A stretch of 34,275 nucleotides of DNA from Actinomycetota bacterium (GCA_035759705.1 DASTUJ010000199.1:1-34275), one strand, 5' to 3'; shown: positions 14,538-22,580, numbered from the stretch's first letter. Numbers and translations are program-made. Notes: generated by a model from the sequence alone, not told the origin.

Positions 14538-15337
14538 GTGCACTGGCTCTGGCTTTTGCCGACGGCGCGGTTGTCGCCAAGCGCAACCTGATCAAGATCA
14601 AGCGGGTTCCCGAGGTCCTGATCTGGACCACCATGTCCCCGATCATGTTCGTCCTGCTGTTCTCGTACGTGTTCGGAAGCTCCATCAACGTCCCGGGAGT
14701 CAACTACCGGGAGTTCCTGATGGCGGGGATCTTCGCCCAAACGGTGATCTTCGGGTCGACGTTCACCGGCGCCGGGCTGGCTGAGGACATGACCAAGGGA
14801 ATCATCGACCGGTTTCGGTCCCTGCCGATCTCCAAGTCGGCGGTTCTGATCGGCCGCACCGCCAGCGACATCTTCTACAACGCAATCTCGATCATCGTGA
14901 TGTCGTTGACCGGCTTGCTGGTCGGCTGGCGGATCCGCACCTCGATCGTCGACGCCATCGCAGGGTTCCTGCTGCTGCTTTTGTTCTCCTACGCAGTGAG
15001 CTGGATTATGGCGTACGTGGGGTTGAAGGTGTCCAGCGTCGAGGTCGTCAACAACGCCTCGTTCATGTTCATCATGCCGCTGGTCTTCGTCTCGAACGCC
15101 TTCGTTCCGAGCGAGAACCTTCCCGGGCCTCTCAAGGCGTTTGCCGAGTGGAACCCGGTGTCGGCGCTGGCCCGGGCCGCCCGGGTGCTGTTCGGGAACA
15201 CGGGCGGAATGCCGGCGGCGGATGTCTGGTCCATGCAGCACCCGGTTGCCTACTCGCTGATCTGCGTGGCGGGGATCCTGGCGGTGTTCGTGCCGCTCTC
15301 CATCCGCCAGTACGGCAAGACGGCGGCCCGCCGTTAG
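14534..15337 (+). CDS. DrrB-type ABC-2 transporter permease
   Basis: This is a 267-residue ABC-2 membrane protein with about six hydrophobic helices. The family stretch GIIDRFRSLPISKSAVLIGR (about residues 90-109) is the characteristic cytoplasmic segment of DrrB-type permeases. NAFVPSENLPGPLKAFAEWN with the following PVSALARAAR is the typical C-terminal conserved region. It forms the membrane channel for the ATPase encoded immediately upstream (ATGA overlap). The stop codon shares four bases with the stop of the convergent acyltransferase gene, so there is no room for a dedicated terminator. The substrate is unknown. Confidence 0.94.
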   Translation: MSALALAFADGAVVAKRNLIKIKRVPEVLIWTTMSPIMFVLLFSYVFGSSINVPGVNYREFLMAGIFAQTVIFGSTFTGAGLAEDMTKGIIDRFRSLPISKSAVLIGRTASDIFYNAISIIVMSLTGLLVGWRIRTSIVDAIAGFLLLLLFSYAVSWIMAYVGLKVSSVEVVNNASFMFIMPLVFVSNAFVPSENLPGPLKAFAEWNPVSALARAARVLFGNTGGMPAADVWSMQHPVAYSLICVAGILAVFVPLSIRQYGKTAARR

Positions 15338-16926
15338 GCGGGAACGCTCACTCTCCGCTTGACCAGCAGCGCCCCGGCGGCGCCGGCGGCGGAGAGCAGG
15401 TGAAGCACGCTGATCGCCCGGTTTACGGCGATCACGTTGAAGCTGGGGTTGGCCCCGAGGAACAGGATCCCGGCCAGCCCCAGCACCGCGAGCAGCGCGA
15501 CCGCCTGCCATGCGGCGGAGCGGGCCCTTCTCGCGCCGGCGTTGCCGGCGTTTAGCAGGGACCAGCCGACCACCAGGTGGATGAGGCTCTGCAGCGGGTT
15601 CATCGTGAAGCCGAACAGGGCGTTCCCGTCGGCCGAAGCGAAGCCGCCGAAGCTGGCGGTGGCGAACCCGATGAAGCCGAGAATGCAGTAGACGAGCCCG
15701 AGAACGGTGGCGACCTGCTGGCCCCGGGTCAGTGGCAGGCGAACGGTATCGGGCTGCGAGCCCGGGGCCGACGCTGCCTCCCGCTTCGGACGGCCCCGCT
15801 CGTAGCGGCCGAAGACCATCACCAGCACCAGCAGGGTTCCTGCGAGCATCGCCACCCAGACCGGACGAAGCGCCCACCACAGCGGCGTGCCGGCCTCCGG
15901 TCCGGGGAACCCGAGCGGGTAGACGGCGGCGGCGATGATCACAGCTGCGGTCATGTGCCACAGGAACATCGTCATCATCAGGCCGTTGAGGGCGATAACT
16001 CCGGCCCACGGCTTGCGCCGGGCGAGAACCTTGGAGACCGGGTCCCGAAGCAGCATCGCCAGGCCCACCTGCCAGATGGTCAGGACCAGGATGCAGACGG
16101 TCGGGGGGTTGGTGTTCGATCGTCCGTGGACGTTGAACACCATGTTCGGCGAGTAGTCGGCGACCTGGGTCAGCAGCACCAGGCCGCCCAGCCCTCCGGC
16201 GGCCATCGCCAGGAACGCCTTGCGACCGAGCCGGAGCAGCGAACCGTCGGCGTAGAAGAATCCGAGCTGGTGGGCGAACAACCAGATGAAAAGGTAGTTG
16301 AGGGCGCCGATGAACGGCAACTCCAGCCAGATGCCGAGAACGTCGACCACCACTGCGCCGAGGGCCATCGTGGCGAGTGCCCCCCGCCCGAAGCGGCGGT
16401 GGATCTTCAGCATCTTGGGCGCCATCCCGATCATGATCAGGTAGACGCCGAGGAACCACAGGGGAGCGGTGAGGAGCTTCATCGACAGCTCGAATGCCCG
16501 GACGTTGAGGTTGAAGAAGACGTCGAGGACGATCGAGATCGGAATCCAGACCGCCAGGAAGATCGCGGTGGGCTTGAGCAGGCGGGCCGCCCTGGTGGAG
16601 ACGAAGCCGGAGTAGGTGCCGCCCTTGCGGTTCAGTGAGTCGAGGGTCACCAGGTTGGAGAACCCGCCGACGAAGAAGAACAGCGGCATCACCTGCAGAA
16701 GCCAGGTGGCGAGCCAGAGCGCCGGGATCTTCTCGAGCGCGTTGACGCCGACGAGGCGGCCGTTCTTCCAGTAGACGACGGTGACCAGCCAGTGTCCGAG
16801 CACAACGACGAGGATGCTGAAGGCGCGGAGGAAGTCGACGTAACGGTCACGGCTGGCGGGGGTCTGGTCTGCGAGGTTCAGGAAGCTGCGGCGAGGCTTG
16901 ACAACGGGGGTCTGGGTGGCTGTCAT
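15334..16926 (-). CDS. Acyltransferase-3 family membrane protein
   Basis: This is a 530-residue polytopic membrane protein with roughly ten or more hydrophobic helices. The N-terminal motif RDRYVDFLRAFSILVVVLGH, with the catalytic-type His45, is the hallmark of the acyltransferase-3 (OafA/NodX/YrhL) family. These enzymes move acyl groups from a cytoplasmic donor onto extracytoplasmic sugars, lipids or antibiotics. A short Arg/Lys-containing cytoplasmic loop (near RYERGRPKREA) divides the helices. The ATG at 16926 is the natural start, with the RDRYVDFLRAF motif 27 residues in. The product modified is unknown. It converges on the DrrB permease gene with a 4-nt stop overlap. Confidence 0.9.
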   Translation of the reverse strand: MTATQTPVVKPRRSFLNLADQTPASRDRYVDFLRAFSILVVVLGHWLVTVVYWKNGRLVGVNALEKIPALWLATWLLQVMPLFFFVGGFSNLVTLDSLNRKGGTYSGFVSTRAARLLKPTAIFLAVWIPISIVLDVFFNLNVRAFELSMKLLTAPLWFLGVYLIMIGMAPKMLKIHRRFGRGALATMALGAVVVDVLGIWLELPFIGALNYLFIWLFAHQLGFFYADGSLLRLGRKAFLAMAAGGLGGLVLLTQVADYSPNMVFNVHGRSNTNPPTVCILVLTIWQVGLAMLLRDPVSKVLARRKPWAGVIALNGLMMTMFLWHMTAAVIIAAAVYPLGFPGPEAGTPLWWALRPVWVAMLAGTLLVLVMVFGRYERGRPKREAASAPGSQPDTVRLPLTRGQQVATVLGLVYCILGFIGFATASFGGFASADGNALFGFTMNPLQSLIHLVVGWSLLNAGNAGARRARSAAWQAVALLAVLGLAGILFLGANPSFNVIAVNRAISVLHLLSAAGAAGALLVKRRVSVPA

Positions 16927-17043
16927 GCGGGGTGGGATGCCGGTCCCCCCGAGTTTGTTTCAGCCCAATCCGGGCTGCCGGGATGATTCAGCGGCCTGAG
17001 GACGACGAACTGCCGAAACGGCTGAGGCGGAGGAATGCCGCCA

Positions 17044-17664
17044 CTATCCCATGGCCGACGCGTTCACCCACGCGATGGCGTGTCGAATCGCCGGGCTCAA
17101 TGCCTCACGTTCGGCAAGAGCCTTCAGTCGCTGTTTGGAGGCCTTGCGCTCCTCGCGGTTCATGATCAGCGACTCCAGGTCGGCCGCCTGAATGACCGCA
17201 GCCAGCGCCGCGGTCCTCTCGTCCGGCGTCCGCTCCAGCAGGATCACATCACGAAGGCGGCGGCGAAGCTCGTCCTCCACCGCAGGGTTCATTTCCGGGT
17301 AACGGTTCCTGGAGAATCCGAGCACCTTGCGTTCGTCTTCGCGCACGATGCCGTTGTCGACGAGCTGGGCCAGAAGGCGCTTGCGAAGGCCCTTGGTGAG
17401 CTTGGGGATGATCTTCTCGGCCTTCTTGTGCTCGTTCTGCTCCAGGATCCGTCTGAGTGCCGAGTCGAGCGCCGGATCGTCCAGAGGGGGACCGTCCCGC
17501 GGGATCACCCGCTTGTCCTCGATGGTTATGCGCTTTGCAAGCGCCAGGTCCAGAAGCTGGGCGCCGGCCAGCGCGGTGTCCAGGGTGCTCGAGACACCCA
17601 TCCGGACGTTCCCCTTCTCGTCGTCCAGGGCGAGCAGCAGGATCTCTGCGGACAGCGAGGTCAT
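17044..17664 (-). CDS. GPP34 (GOLPH3-like) family phosphoprotein
   Basis: This 206-residue soluble protein belongs to the GPP34/GOLPH3-like family. The hallmark N-terminus is SAEILLLALDDEKGNVR, followed by LLDLALAKRITIEDKRVIP, LDSALRRILEQ and a charged helical C-terminal half. In eukaryotes GOLPH3 binds PI4P on Golgi membranes. Bacterial members are common in actinobacteria and may associate with membranes, but their function is unknown. The ATG at 17664 fits the family N-terminus best; an in-frame ATG at 17712 would add 16 residues without a ribosome binding site. It is transcribed away from the small acidic-protein gene at 17793, and the 128-bp gap should hold both promoters. Confidence 0.85.
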   Translation of the reverse strand: MTSLSAEILLLALDDEKGNVRMGVSSTLDTALAGAQLLDLALAKRITIEDKRVIPRDGPPLDDPALDSALRRILEQNEHKKAEKIIPKLTKGLRKRLLAQLVDNGIVREDERKVLGFSRNRYPEMNPAVEDELRRRLRDVILLERTPDERTAALAAVIQAADLESLIMNREERKASKQRLKALAEREALSPAIRHAIAWVNASAMG

Positions 17665-17792
17665 ATCCCATGGTACCGCCGCGGGAATGCATCGCTTACC
17701 GGGTTTAGCCATTTTGGATCGCGGGCAGGAACCAAGAGAACTTTAGGGCAGATCCCCTGCCTGCATAGTCGTCTAGCAAAGGGAGGCTGAGG

Positions 17793-18038
17793 ATGACTGA
17801 CGAAGCTGAAGACACCGGTCTTAGGACTGTTGGAAACCCCCCGCTGCACGCGGATGACCGTCCCGTCAACGAGAGCCCCGACGACACCATGGGCGAGGGC
17901 GAGGCAGGTCTCGGACCCCGGGGCGATGCTGCGAACCACACCCCCGAGTTCAGCGAGATCCAGAGCAGCCGCCGCGGCGGCGGGGCAGCCGGGTCCGCAG
18001 TACGCGCCGGGGACAACCCCCAGCCTGCCGACGAGTAG
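17793..18038 (+). CDS. Small acidic, probably disordered protein
   Basis: This 81-residue protein is rich in Glu, Asp, Gly and Pro, with no hydrophobic core, cysteine or signal peptide, so it is probably unstructured. The start is well supported: GGGAGG at 17781-17786 lies six bases before the ATG. It stands alone between divergent and convergent neighbours and ends 12 bases before a strong hairpin terminator, which argues for a real, independently expressed transcript. I do not recognise the family. Its composition resembles small stress-related actinobacterial proteins, but no function can be assigned. Confidence 0.65.
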   Translation: MTDEAEDTGLRTVGNPPLHADDRPVNESPDDTMGEGEAGLGPRGDAANHTPEFSEIQSSRRGGGAAGSAVRAGDNPQPADE

Positions 18039-18050
18039 GCGCACTTTTTA

Positions 18051-18084
18051 AAGGGAACCTCCGGCTTCGGCCGGGGGTTCCCTT
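18051..18084. terminator. Strong bidirectional hairpin terminator with TTCG loop
   Basis: A 15-bp stem (AAGGGAACCTCCGGC, 18051-18065, against 18070-18084) has one G-U wobble and encloses a TTCG tetraloop at 18066-18069. It lies between the convergent small-protein gene (stop 18038) and the STAS gene (stop 18116), so it can end transcription from both sides. A run of T precedes it at 18045-18049 and only a short T stretch follows. Confidence 0.85.
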
Positions 18085-18115
18085 GCTTTGGGCGACTGCC
18101 GGGTTCAAGTGATGA

Positions 18116-18451
18116 CTAGGAGCGAATTGCCTCGTCGACGCTGATGCGGACGGTGAGGATCTGGTCCAGGCCGGTCAGGGCCAGGATCCTGCGCATCTGC
18201 TTGTTGGGCGACACCAGCACCAGCTCGCCCTCCTCGCCCTTCAGGCGTTTGTGGGCGCCGACGATCACACCGAGGCCGCTGGAGTCCATAAACTCCACCG
18301 CCTGGACGTCGACCGCAATGAAGTGATTCTTCTCGTCGGCCACCTTGGCGATGGCCTCTCGCAGGAACCCGCAGGTGTAGACATCGACCTCACCGGCCAG
18401 CTTCAGGACGGTCCAGCGGCCGGCGGTCCTTGATTCAATCTTGAGATCTAT
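18116..18451 (-). CDS. STAS-domain anti-sigma factor antagonist (RsbV-like) with apparent ATA start
   Basis: This is a 111-residue RsbV/SpoIIAA-like protein. The reading frame encodes DLKIESRTAG, then LKLAGEVDVYTCGFLREAI, then VEFMDSSGLGVIVGAHKRL, including the phosphorylatable Ser in DSSGL. When dephosphorylated, such proteins bind an RsbW-type kinase and free its sigma factor. The conserved N-terminus needs translation to begin at 18451, where the codon is ATA. No ATG, GTG or TTG exists in frame between there and the upstream stop at 18470. A GGAGG at plus-strand 18458-18462 sits exactly six bases before the ATA, supporting initiation at that spot. The first standard start (GTG at 18343) would remove the first strands of the domain. 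The upstream phosphatase gene is in the same frame, separated by its TGA and six codons. The phosphatase is the likely activator of this protein. Confidence 0.82.
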   Translation of the reverse strand: MDLKIESRTAGRWTVLKLAGEVDVYTCGFLREAIAKVADEKNHFIAVDVQAVEFMDSSGLGVIVGAHKRLKGEEGELVLVSPNKQMRRILALTGLDQILTVRISVDEAIRS

Positions 18452-18469
18452 GACGTTCCTCCAAACAGT

Positions 18470-19792
18470 TCAAGCTCTAGGTTCCGTCACCGCCGGGGCG
18501 GCATCCGGATCAACTCTTATCACCAGGATTGCCATGTCGTCGTGTGAACGTTCGGTCTGGAAGGCCTCCACCACCTCTTCTAGATGGTCGGCGATCTGCT
18601 GGGCGCTTTTCCCGGCGCACCTGCCCAGCTCCGTCTCGAGCCGGTCCTGTCCGAACTGACCTTCCAGTCCCCTTGCCTCGGTAATCCCGTCGGTGTACAG
18701 AACTAAGGATTCCCCGGGGAGCACCTTAATAACCTGATCCGCCAGCTTCGGGTCGGGCGTAACCCCAATCAGGGTACCCGGCTTGCCCACGGCATCCACG
18801 GTTCCGTCCCGGCGGAGCACCAGGGGAGGCGGGTGGCCCGCCCGGCCGAGAGTGATCTGGACGCCGCCCTCGACGAACTTCATGCGGCAGTAGGCCACGG
18901 TGATGAAGCGGTGGTAGTCGCCCTGAAGCACGAGCTGGTTGAGGAAAGCCAGGATCCGGCGGGGCTTGCGCAGGTTGACGTTGGCCGCCCGGATCGAGTG
19001 CCGTGCCAGTGCTGATAAGGCGGCCGCATCGGCGCCCTTTCCGCAGACGTCGCCCATGACCGCAGCCCAACCGGAGTCGCCGGCGCCGGTGGGGAACACG
19101 TCGTAGAAGTCCCCGCCGACCTCCGCCCCCTCGCCGCCGGCGTTGTACAGAGCAGCGATGTCGAGCCCGGGAACCCGTGGGAGGGCCGACGGCATGAGGC
19201 TGCGCTGGAGCGTGATGGCCATGTCCCGGCTCGACTCGTAGAGTTTTGCGTTGTCCATCGCCAGCGCCGCGCGGCGGGCCAGGTCCTCGGCCATCGTGGG
19301 GACGATCGACCGGCTGCCGGAGTCGGTCGGGTCTGAGAGAAGGGTCAGAGTCCCCAGGGCGGACCGGGCGACAATCGGAACGCTGAGGCACCAGCGCAGG
19401 TTGCGCTCCCTCAACATCTCGTAGTTGTGCTCGTTGCCGGCTATGACCTGTAGCTCGTAGTCGGTGGCGTTGTCCAGGATGACCATCTCGCCGGTGTCGG
19501 CGGCCAGAATCGCCGGGTGCGGCGTTCCGGGGACCGGGCTGACCCGCAGCATGGAAGCGGCCAGCTCCACCTCGTTGGCTCGGGCGCCCACCCGGTTGAG
19601 GTTTCCACCGGGGTCGGCGGTGTCGATCAGGCAGAGGTCGCCGAGCGCCGGGACCACGGAACGTCCGAGGGCTTCGATGGTTGAGGCCGAGTCGAGCGCC
19701 GCCGACAGCATCGTGCTGGCGGTGAGCAGGAACCGGTACCGCTGCTCGGCGAGCTCGGCATCGGAGGTAACTGGAAGCTCCTCGATTTTCAT
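18470..19792 (-). CDS. GAF-domain PP2C (SpoIIE/RsbU-like) serine phosphatase
   Basis: This 440-residue cytoplasmic phosphatase has a GAF-like sensor at about residues 20-180 and a SpoIIE-type PP2C domain at about 195-428. Metal-binding motifs are visible: GGDFYD (226-231), GDVCGKG (247-253), TDGITEA (367-373) and HDDMA (417-421). In partner-switching systems this enzyme dephosphorylates the RsbV-like STAS protein, here encoded directly downstream. Activation could come from a ligand of the GAF domain or from RsbT released by the stressosome; it has no obvious RsbU-type N-terminal RsbT-binding domain. The ATG at 19792 lacks a clear ribosome binding site. It lies 91 bases downstream of rsbX. 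Confidence 0.92.
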   Translation of the reverse strand: MKIEELPVTSDAELAEQRYRFLLTASTMLSAALDSASTIEALGRSVVPALGDLCLIDTADPGGNLNRVGARANEVELAASMLRVSPVPGTPHPAILAADTGEMVILDNATDYELQVIAGNEHNYEMLRERNLRWCLSVPIVARSALGTLTLLSDPTDSGSRSIVPTMAEDLARRAALAMDNAKLYESSRDMAITLQRSLMPSALPRVPGLDIAALYNAGGEGAEVGGDFYDVFPTGAGDSGWAAVMGDVCGKGADAAALSALARHSIRAANVNLRKPRRILAFLNQLVLQGDYHRFITVAYCRMKFVEGGVQITLGRAGHPPPLVLRRDGTVDAVGKPGTLIGVTPDPKLADQVIKVLPGESLVLYTDGITEARGLEGQFGQDRLETELGRCAGKSAQQIADHLEEVVEAFQTERSHDDMAILVIRVDPDAAPAVTEPRA

Positions 19793-19883
19793 GGGGCTGC
19801 ATTCACTTTCGGCTCGTTCCCCAAAGACAAATCGACATCGGTTCTAGCCTACGTCAATCCGTTCAAACGCCTGCCCGCAGGCC

Positions 19884-20507
19884 TCAGGCGCTGCCGAGGT
19901 ACCGGGCGGCCAGGACCAGGGCGTCGTCCATCTCGCCCCAGTAGTCCGTGATGATGTGGTCGGCGATCTGCTTGACCGTCCCACCGAGCCTGAACTCCTC
20001 GTGGAAGTGGTTGTTGATGCCGTCGGTCGAGAGGACGATGAGGTCTCCCCGGCTGAGCGGGAGGGTGCTGCTGTGCACCTTCGGCACGTGGTGCCCGACC
20101 ACTCCGCCCCGCAGCGGCGGGGCCTGCCTGACCAGGGTGTCTCCCGGCACCGCCGGCCACAAGCGGCCTTCGACGTTGCCTACGCCCATCCAGGTCAGGG
20201 TGTCGTCGTGTTCATTGATGTGTACCAGCGTCATCACCGCGCCCCGGGTCCCCCGCAACGCCTGATGGCAGTGGTCGAGGATCACCGGAAGGGGCTCTCC
20301 GGCGCACTCCCGGACCTTCGACTCGGCTGCCTCGGCGGCTTTTGCAGCCTCGACGCCGTGACCGAGCCCGTCGATGACCGCAAGGATCGCTCCGTCCCGC
20401 ACGCGCTCGACCACGCTTGTGTCGCCGGAGGACACCTCGCCGGGCATCGTCCTGGACGCCACGGCCCAGTCGAGGAAGCGCATATCCCTCAATGCCCGCG
20501 GGTCCAT
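19884..20507 (-). CDS. rsbX: RsbX-like PP2C phosphatase of the stressosome
   Basis: This is a 207-residue stand-alone SpoIIE/PP2C-type domain, close in size to Bacillus RsbX. Motifs are SSGD (26-29), VIDGLGHG (44-51), STDGINN (160-166) and MDDALVLA (193-200). RsbX removes phosphates from RsbS and RsbR, resetting the stressosome after stress. The start overlaps the end of the rsbT-like gene by 19 bases. A second in-frame ATG at 20483, just after the rsbT stop and preceded by GAGGG, is an alternative that would trim eight residues. The position after rsbR-rsbS-rsbT agrees with the assignment. Confidence 0.85.
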   Translation of the reverse strand: MDPRALRDMRFLDWAVASRTMPGEVSSGDTSVVERVRDGAILAVIDGLGHGVEAAKAAEAAESKVRECAGEPLPVILDHCHQALRGTRGAVMTLVHINEHDDTLTWMGVGNVEGRLWPAVPGDTLVRQAPPLRGGVVGHHVPKVHSSTLPLSRGDLIVLSTDGINNHFHEEFRLGGTVKQIADHIITDYWGEMDDALVLAARYLGSA

Positions 20508-20875
20508 TTCTTCATCACCACGGTGGTGCCCTCCGCGACCTGCGAGGAGATCGCAAACTCGTCCATCAGCCGCCGGGCGCCCGGCAGGCCGAGCCCCATG
20601 CCGGAGCCGGTGGTGTAGCCGTCCCGCATCGCAAGGTCCAGGTCCGGGATGCCCGGGCCGTTGTCCCGGGCGATCACCAGCACCCCCACCCGGCTGCCTT
20701 CCACCAAAGGGGCGACGACCACCTCGCCTTTTAGGGCATAACGAATGATGTTGCGGGCCAACTCTGAGATGGCGGTGGAGATCATCGTCAGGTCGCTTCC
20801 GGTGAAGCCGACGCCCTCGGCCACCCGCCGGCCGGTCTGGCGAGCAATCAGGACATCGGCGTCCGACGCGACCGT
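20489..20875 (-). CDS. rsbT: RsbT-like serine kinase (GHKL ATPase) lacking a canonical start codon
   Basis: This is an RsbT-type anti-sigma regulatory kinase. The frame shows SDADVLIARQTGRRVAEG, then TAISELARNIIRYA (N box), DNGPGI (G1 box) and GMGLGLPGARRL (G2 box). RsbT phosphorylates RsbS/RsbR and, once released, activates a PP2C phosphatase. The conserved N-terminus lies upstream of the first standard start (GTG at 20824), yet no ATG, GTG or TTG occurs in frame back to the preceding stop. The best candidate is ACG at 20875, six bases after GAGGAG; CTG codons at 20926 and 20923 are alternatives. An ATG overlapping the rsbS stop (TGATG, 20961) is in another frame and ends after 13 codons. 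A -1 shift from it would enter this frame, so a frameshift or a missing base is also possible. The start given here is provisional. Confidence 0.78.
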   Translation of the reverse strand, partial: TVASDADVLIARQTGRRVAEGVGFTGSDLTMISTAISELARNIIRYALKGEVVVAPLVEGSRVGVLVIARDNGPGIPDLDLAMRDGYTTGSGMGLGLPGARRLMDEFAISSQVAEGTTVVMKKWTRGH

Positions 20876-20960
20876 GACGATCTCCTCGCCGGAGCCGTCG
20901 GCCGGAAGTGCTGCGCCGTTCAGCAGTGTGCTGCGCCCCTGACCGATCCCACGCGGGGCA

Positions 20961-21311
20961 TCAAATCAGCTGATCCAGGAAGGCGAGCCCCTCTTCCAGG
21001 TCCAGGGCCGTGTTGACCTCTTCGAGGCTGGTCCCCAGCTGCACCATTGCGTACGCCACCTCGGCCTGAATGCCGACCAGGACGGTTTCGGCGCCGCGCA
21101 GCTTGGTCATGTAGGCGATGTTGCGCAGGGAGCGTGAGGCGAAGGAATCCATGACGTCCAGGGCGGTGACGTCGATGATGATGCCGCGGGAGCGGTACCG
21201 GCCCACCTGCTCCATCAGGTCCTCCCGCAGCGAAACCATGTCGCTGTCGGTCAGGGCAGCCTGGATCGATGCGATCAGGTATTTGCCCTGCTTGAGGATT
21301 GGGACGGCCAT
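20961..21311 (-). CDS. rsbS: RsbS-like STAS protein of the stressosome
   Basis: This 116-residue single STAS domain resembles RsbS: VPILKQGKYLIASIQAAL at the start and VTALDVMDSFASRSLRNIAY around the phosphorylation site, with Ser56 in the position corresponding to RsbS Ser59 of Bacillus. RsbS and RsbR form the large icosahedral stressosome that holds RsbT. The ATG at 21311 follows the rsbR stop by 18 bases, and the gene order rsbR-rsbS-rsbT is the conserved one. Confidence 0.92.
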   Translation of the reverse strand: MAVPILKQGKYLIASIQAALTDSDMVSLREDLMEQVGRYRSRGIIIDVTALDVMDSFASRSLRNIAYMTKLRGAETVLVGIQAEVAYAMVQLGTSLEEVNTALDLEEGLAFLDQLI

Positions 21312-21329
21312 GGCCTAAGGACCCGTCTG

Positions 21330-22226
21330 CTAGCGGAGCTCGACGGCCAGTGACTCCACCCGCCGGACCTCGTACCCGAGCAGGCGCTCCGCTTCTTCGA
21401 TGCCTCCCTGGAGGTCTCCGACCGCGTTCATCTTGCTGAGGTCGACCCCGATGGTGACCAGGGTCTGGGCGATCTCGGACGACAGGCCGGTGATGATGAC
21501 GCTGGCGCCCATCAGCCGGGAGGCCTCGACCGTCTGGACGAGGTTGTTGGCCACGGTGGAGTCGATCTGCGGCACGCCGGTGATGTCGATGACCACGACC
21601 TTTGCCCGGTTGGTGCGGATACCCCGAAGCAACTGCTCGGTGACCTGCCGGGCCCTCTGGGAGTCCAGCACGCCGATGATCGGAAGGATCAGCAGGCGCT
21701 CGCGGACCTGGAGCACCGGGGTCGACAGCTCCCGGATGGCCTCCTGCTGCTGGCGGATTACTCGCTCGCGCTCCTGCACGAACGAAACGCCCACCGTGTT
21801 GGCGATGCGGTTGGCGGCAGGCTCGTAGACGTCCAGAACCCGGTTCAAAAGGTCGAAGTCCGCCTGGTACTTCTCGAAAAGGCTTCGGGCGAGGACGTCT
21901 CGCAGGAGCAGCACGATGCCGAGGACCTCGTGGGTCTCGACGCCTCGGGGAATGATGCGCTCCGAGAGGTTGCGGGCGTAGTCCTGCAGCGCCTCGACGC
22001 TTCCGGTTTCCAGCACCTCGACGTAGTTGTCGTAGACCGAGGTGGCCTCCGAGAAGATCTCCTCCGGGGTCATGGCGGTCAGCAGCTGGGCGTCGGTGAT
22101 CCGGCGAGCCCACTCCTCGCGCAGCTGGGTTCGGTTCTCACGGAGGTGGGCCACCAGCTCGCGAAGGAGGGCATCCATGCGGTTGGGGTCATAAGGCGGC
22201 GGGGGTGGAGTCGCTCGGTTCGCCAT
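21330..22226 (-). CDS. rsbR: RsbR-like stressosome sensor (N-terminal RsbR domain plus STAS)
   Basis: This 298-residue protein has a helical N-terminal RsbR-type domain (about 18-160), a linker helix rich in Gln/Glu/Arg, and a STAS domain (about 170-285). The phosphorylatable threonines expected from Bacillus RsbRA are visible: Thr169 in ELSTPVL and Thr224 in DSTVANNL. VVVIDITGVPQIDSTVANN and TLVTIGVDLSKMNAVGDL are strong RsbR signatures. The N-terminal domain is the presumed stress input; it is not a PAS, and no heme or flavin motif is evident. The start has GGAGGAAG upstream with eight-base spacing. As the first gene of the minus-strand cluster it should carry the promoter in the 22227-22580 gap. 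Confidence 0.93.
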   Translation of the reverse strand: MANRATPPPPPYDPNRMDALLRELVAHLRENRTQLREEWARRITDAQLLTAMTPEEIFSEATSVYDNYVEVLETGSVEALQDYARNLSERIIPRGVETHEVLGIVLLLRDVLARSLFEKYQADFDLLNRVLDVYEPAANRIANTVGVSFVQERERVIRQQQEAIRELSTPVLQVRERLLILPIIGVLDSQRARQVTEQLLRGIRTNRAKVVVIDITGVPQIDSTVANNLVQTVEASRLMGASVIITGLSSEIAQTLVTIGVDLSKMNAVGDLQGGIEEAERLLGYEVRRVESLAVELR

Positions 22227-22580
22227 TTAACTGCTTCCTCCGTGGGGCTGCGGAGCCCAGAACCGGCAGGTTGTGGCTCCTGCTTCGGCCGCGAGCCACC
22301 GGTGCTGCGACTGGGGGTTCGACCGTTCGAATCTACACCAAAAGGTAAACGCCGCACGTTGGTGATCGTTTGGGGACGCCCCCGATGGGGCAAGTAAGGA
22401 AGCGAACAATAAACATGGCGGCTCTGCCCCGGACCCGGTCCGGCCGCTTGCTAATTTGAGGCGCTCAGTACGACGAAAAATGAGCGGAGTGTTCCGAGAG
22501 ATTAGCCGGCAGCTTATGAGAGTCGAAGACATTCGTTCCGAGTGCCCGACCCCTAGGCGCCGTCATTGGAGGGCTCGGAG
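22227..22580. other. 354-bp divergent intergenic region between rsbR and the RsbW-like gene
   Basis: No credible gene is seen here. The stretch is less GC-rich than its surroundings, particularly 22400-22560, and should contain promoters for both directions. There is a small palindrome TTCGA-CCGT-TCGAA at 22318-22331. A GTTT (22368-22371) followed about 15 bases later by GGGGCA faintly resembles a SigB/SigF promoter, but the match is too weak to call. Short open frames here have no ribosome binding site and no coding character. Confidence 0.5.

Noticed and set aside
14450-16459. 669-residue minus-strand open frame
   Set aside because: It runs across the acyltransferase gene and antisense to the DrrB permease in another frame, with no recognisable domain.
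22368-22394. SigB/SigF-like promoter (GTTT-N15-GGGGCA)
   Set aside because: Only the GTTT half fits; the -10 half is far from GGGTAT, and GC-rich sequence gives such matches by chance.
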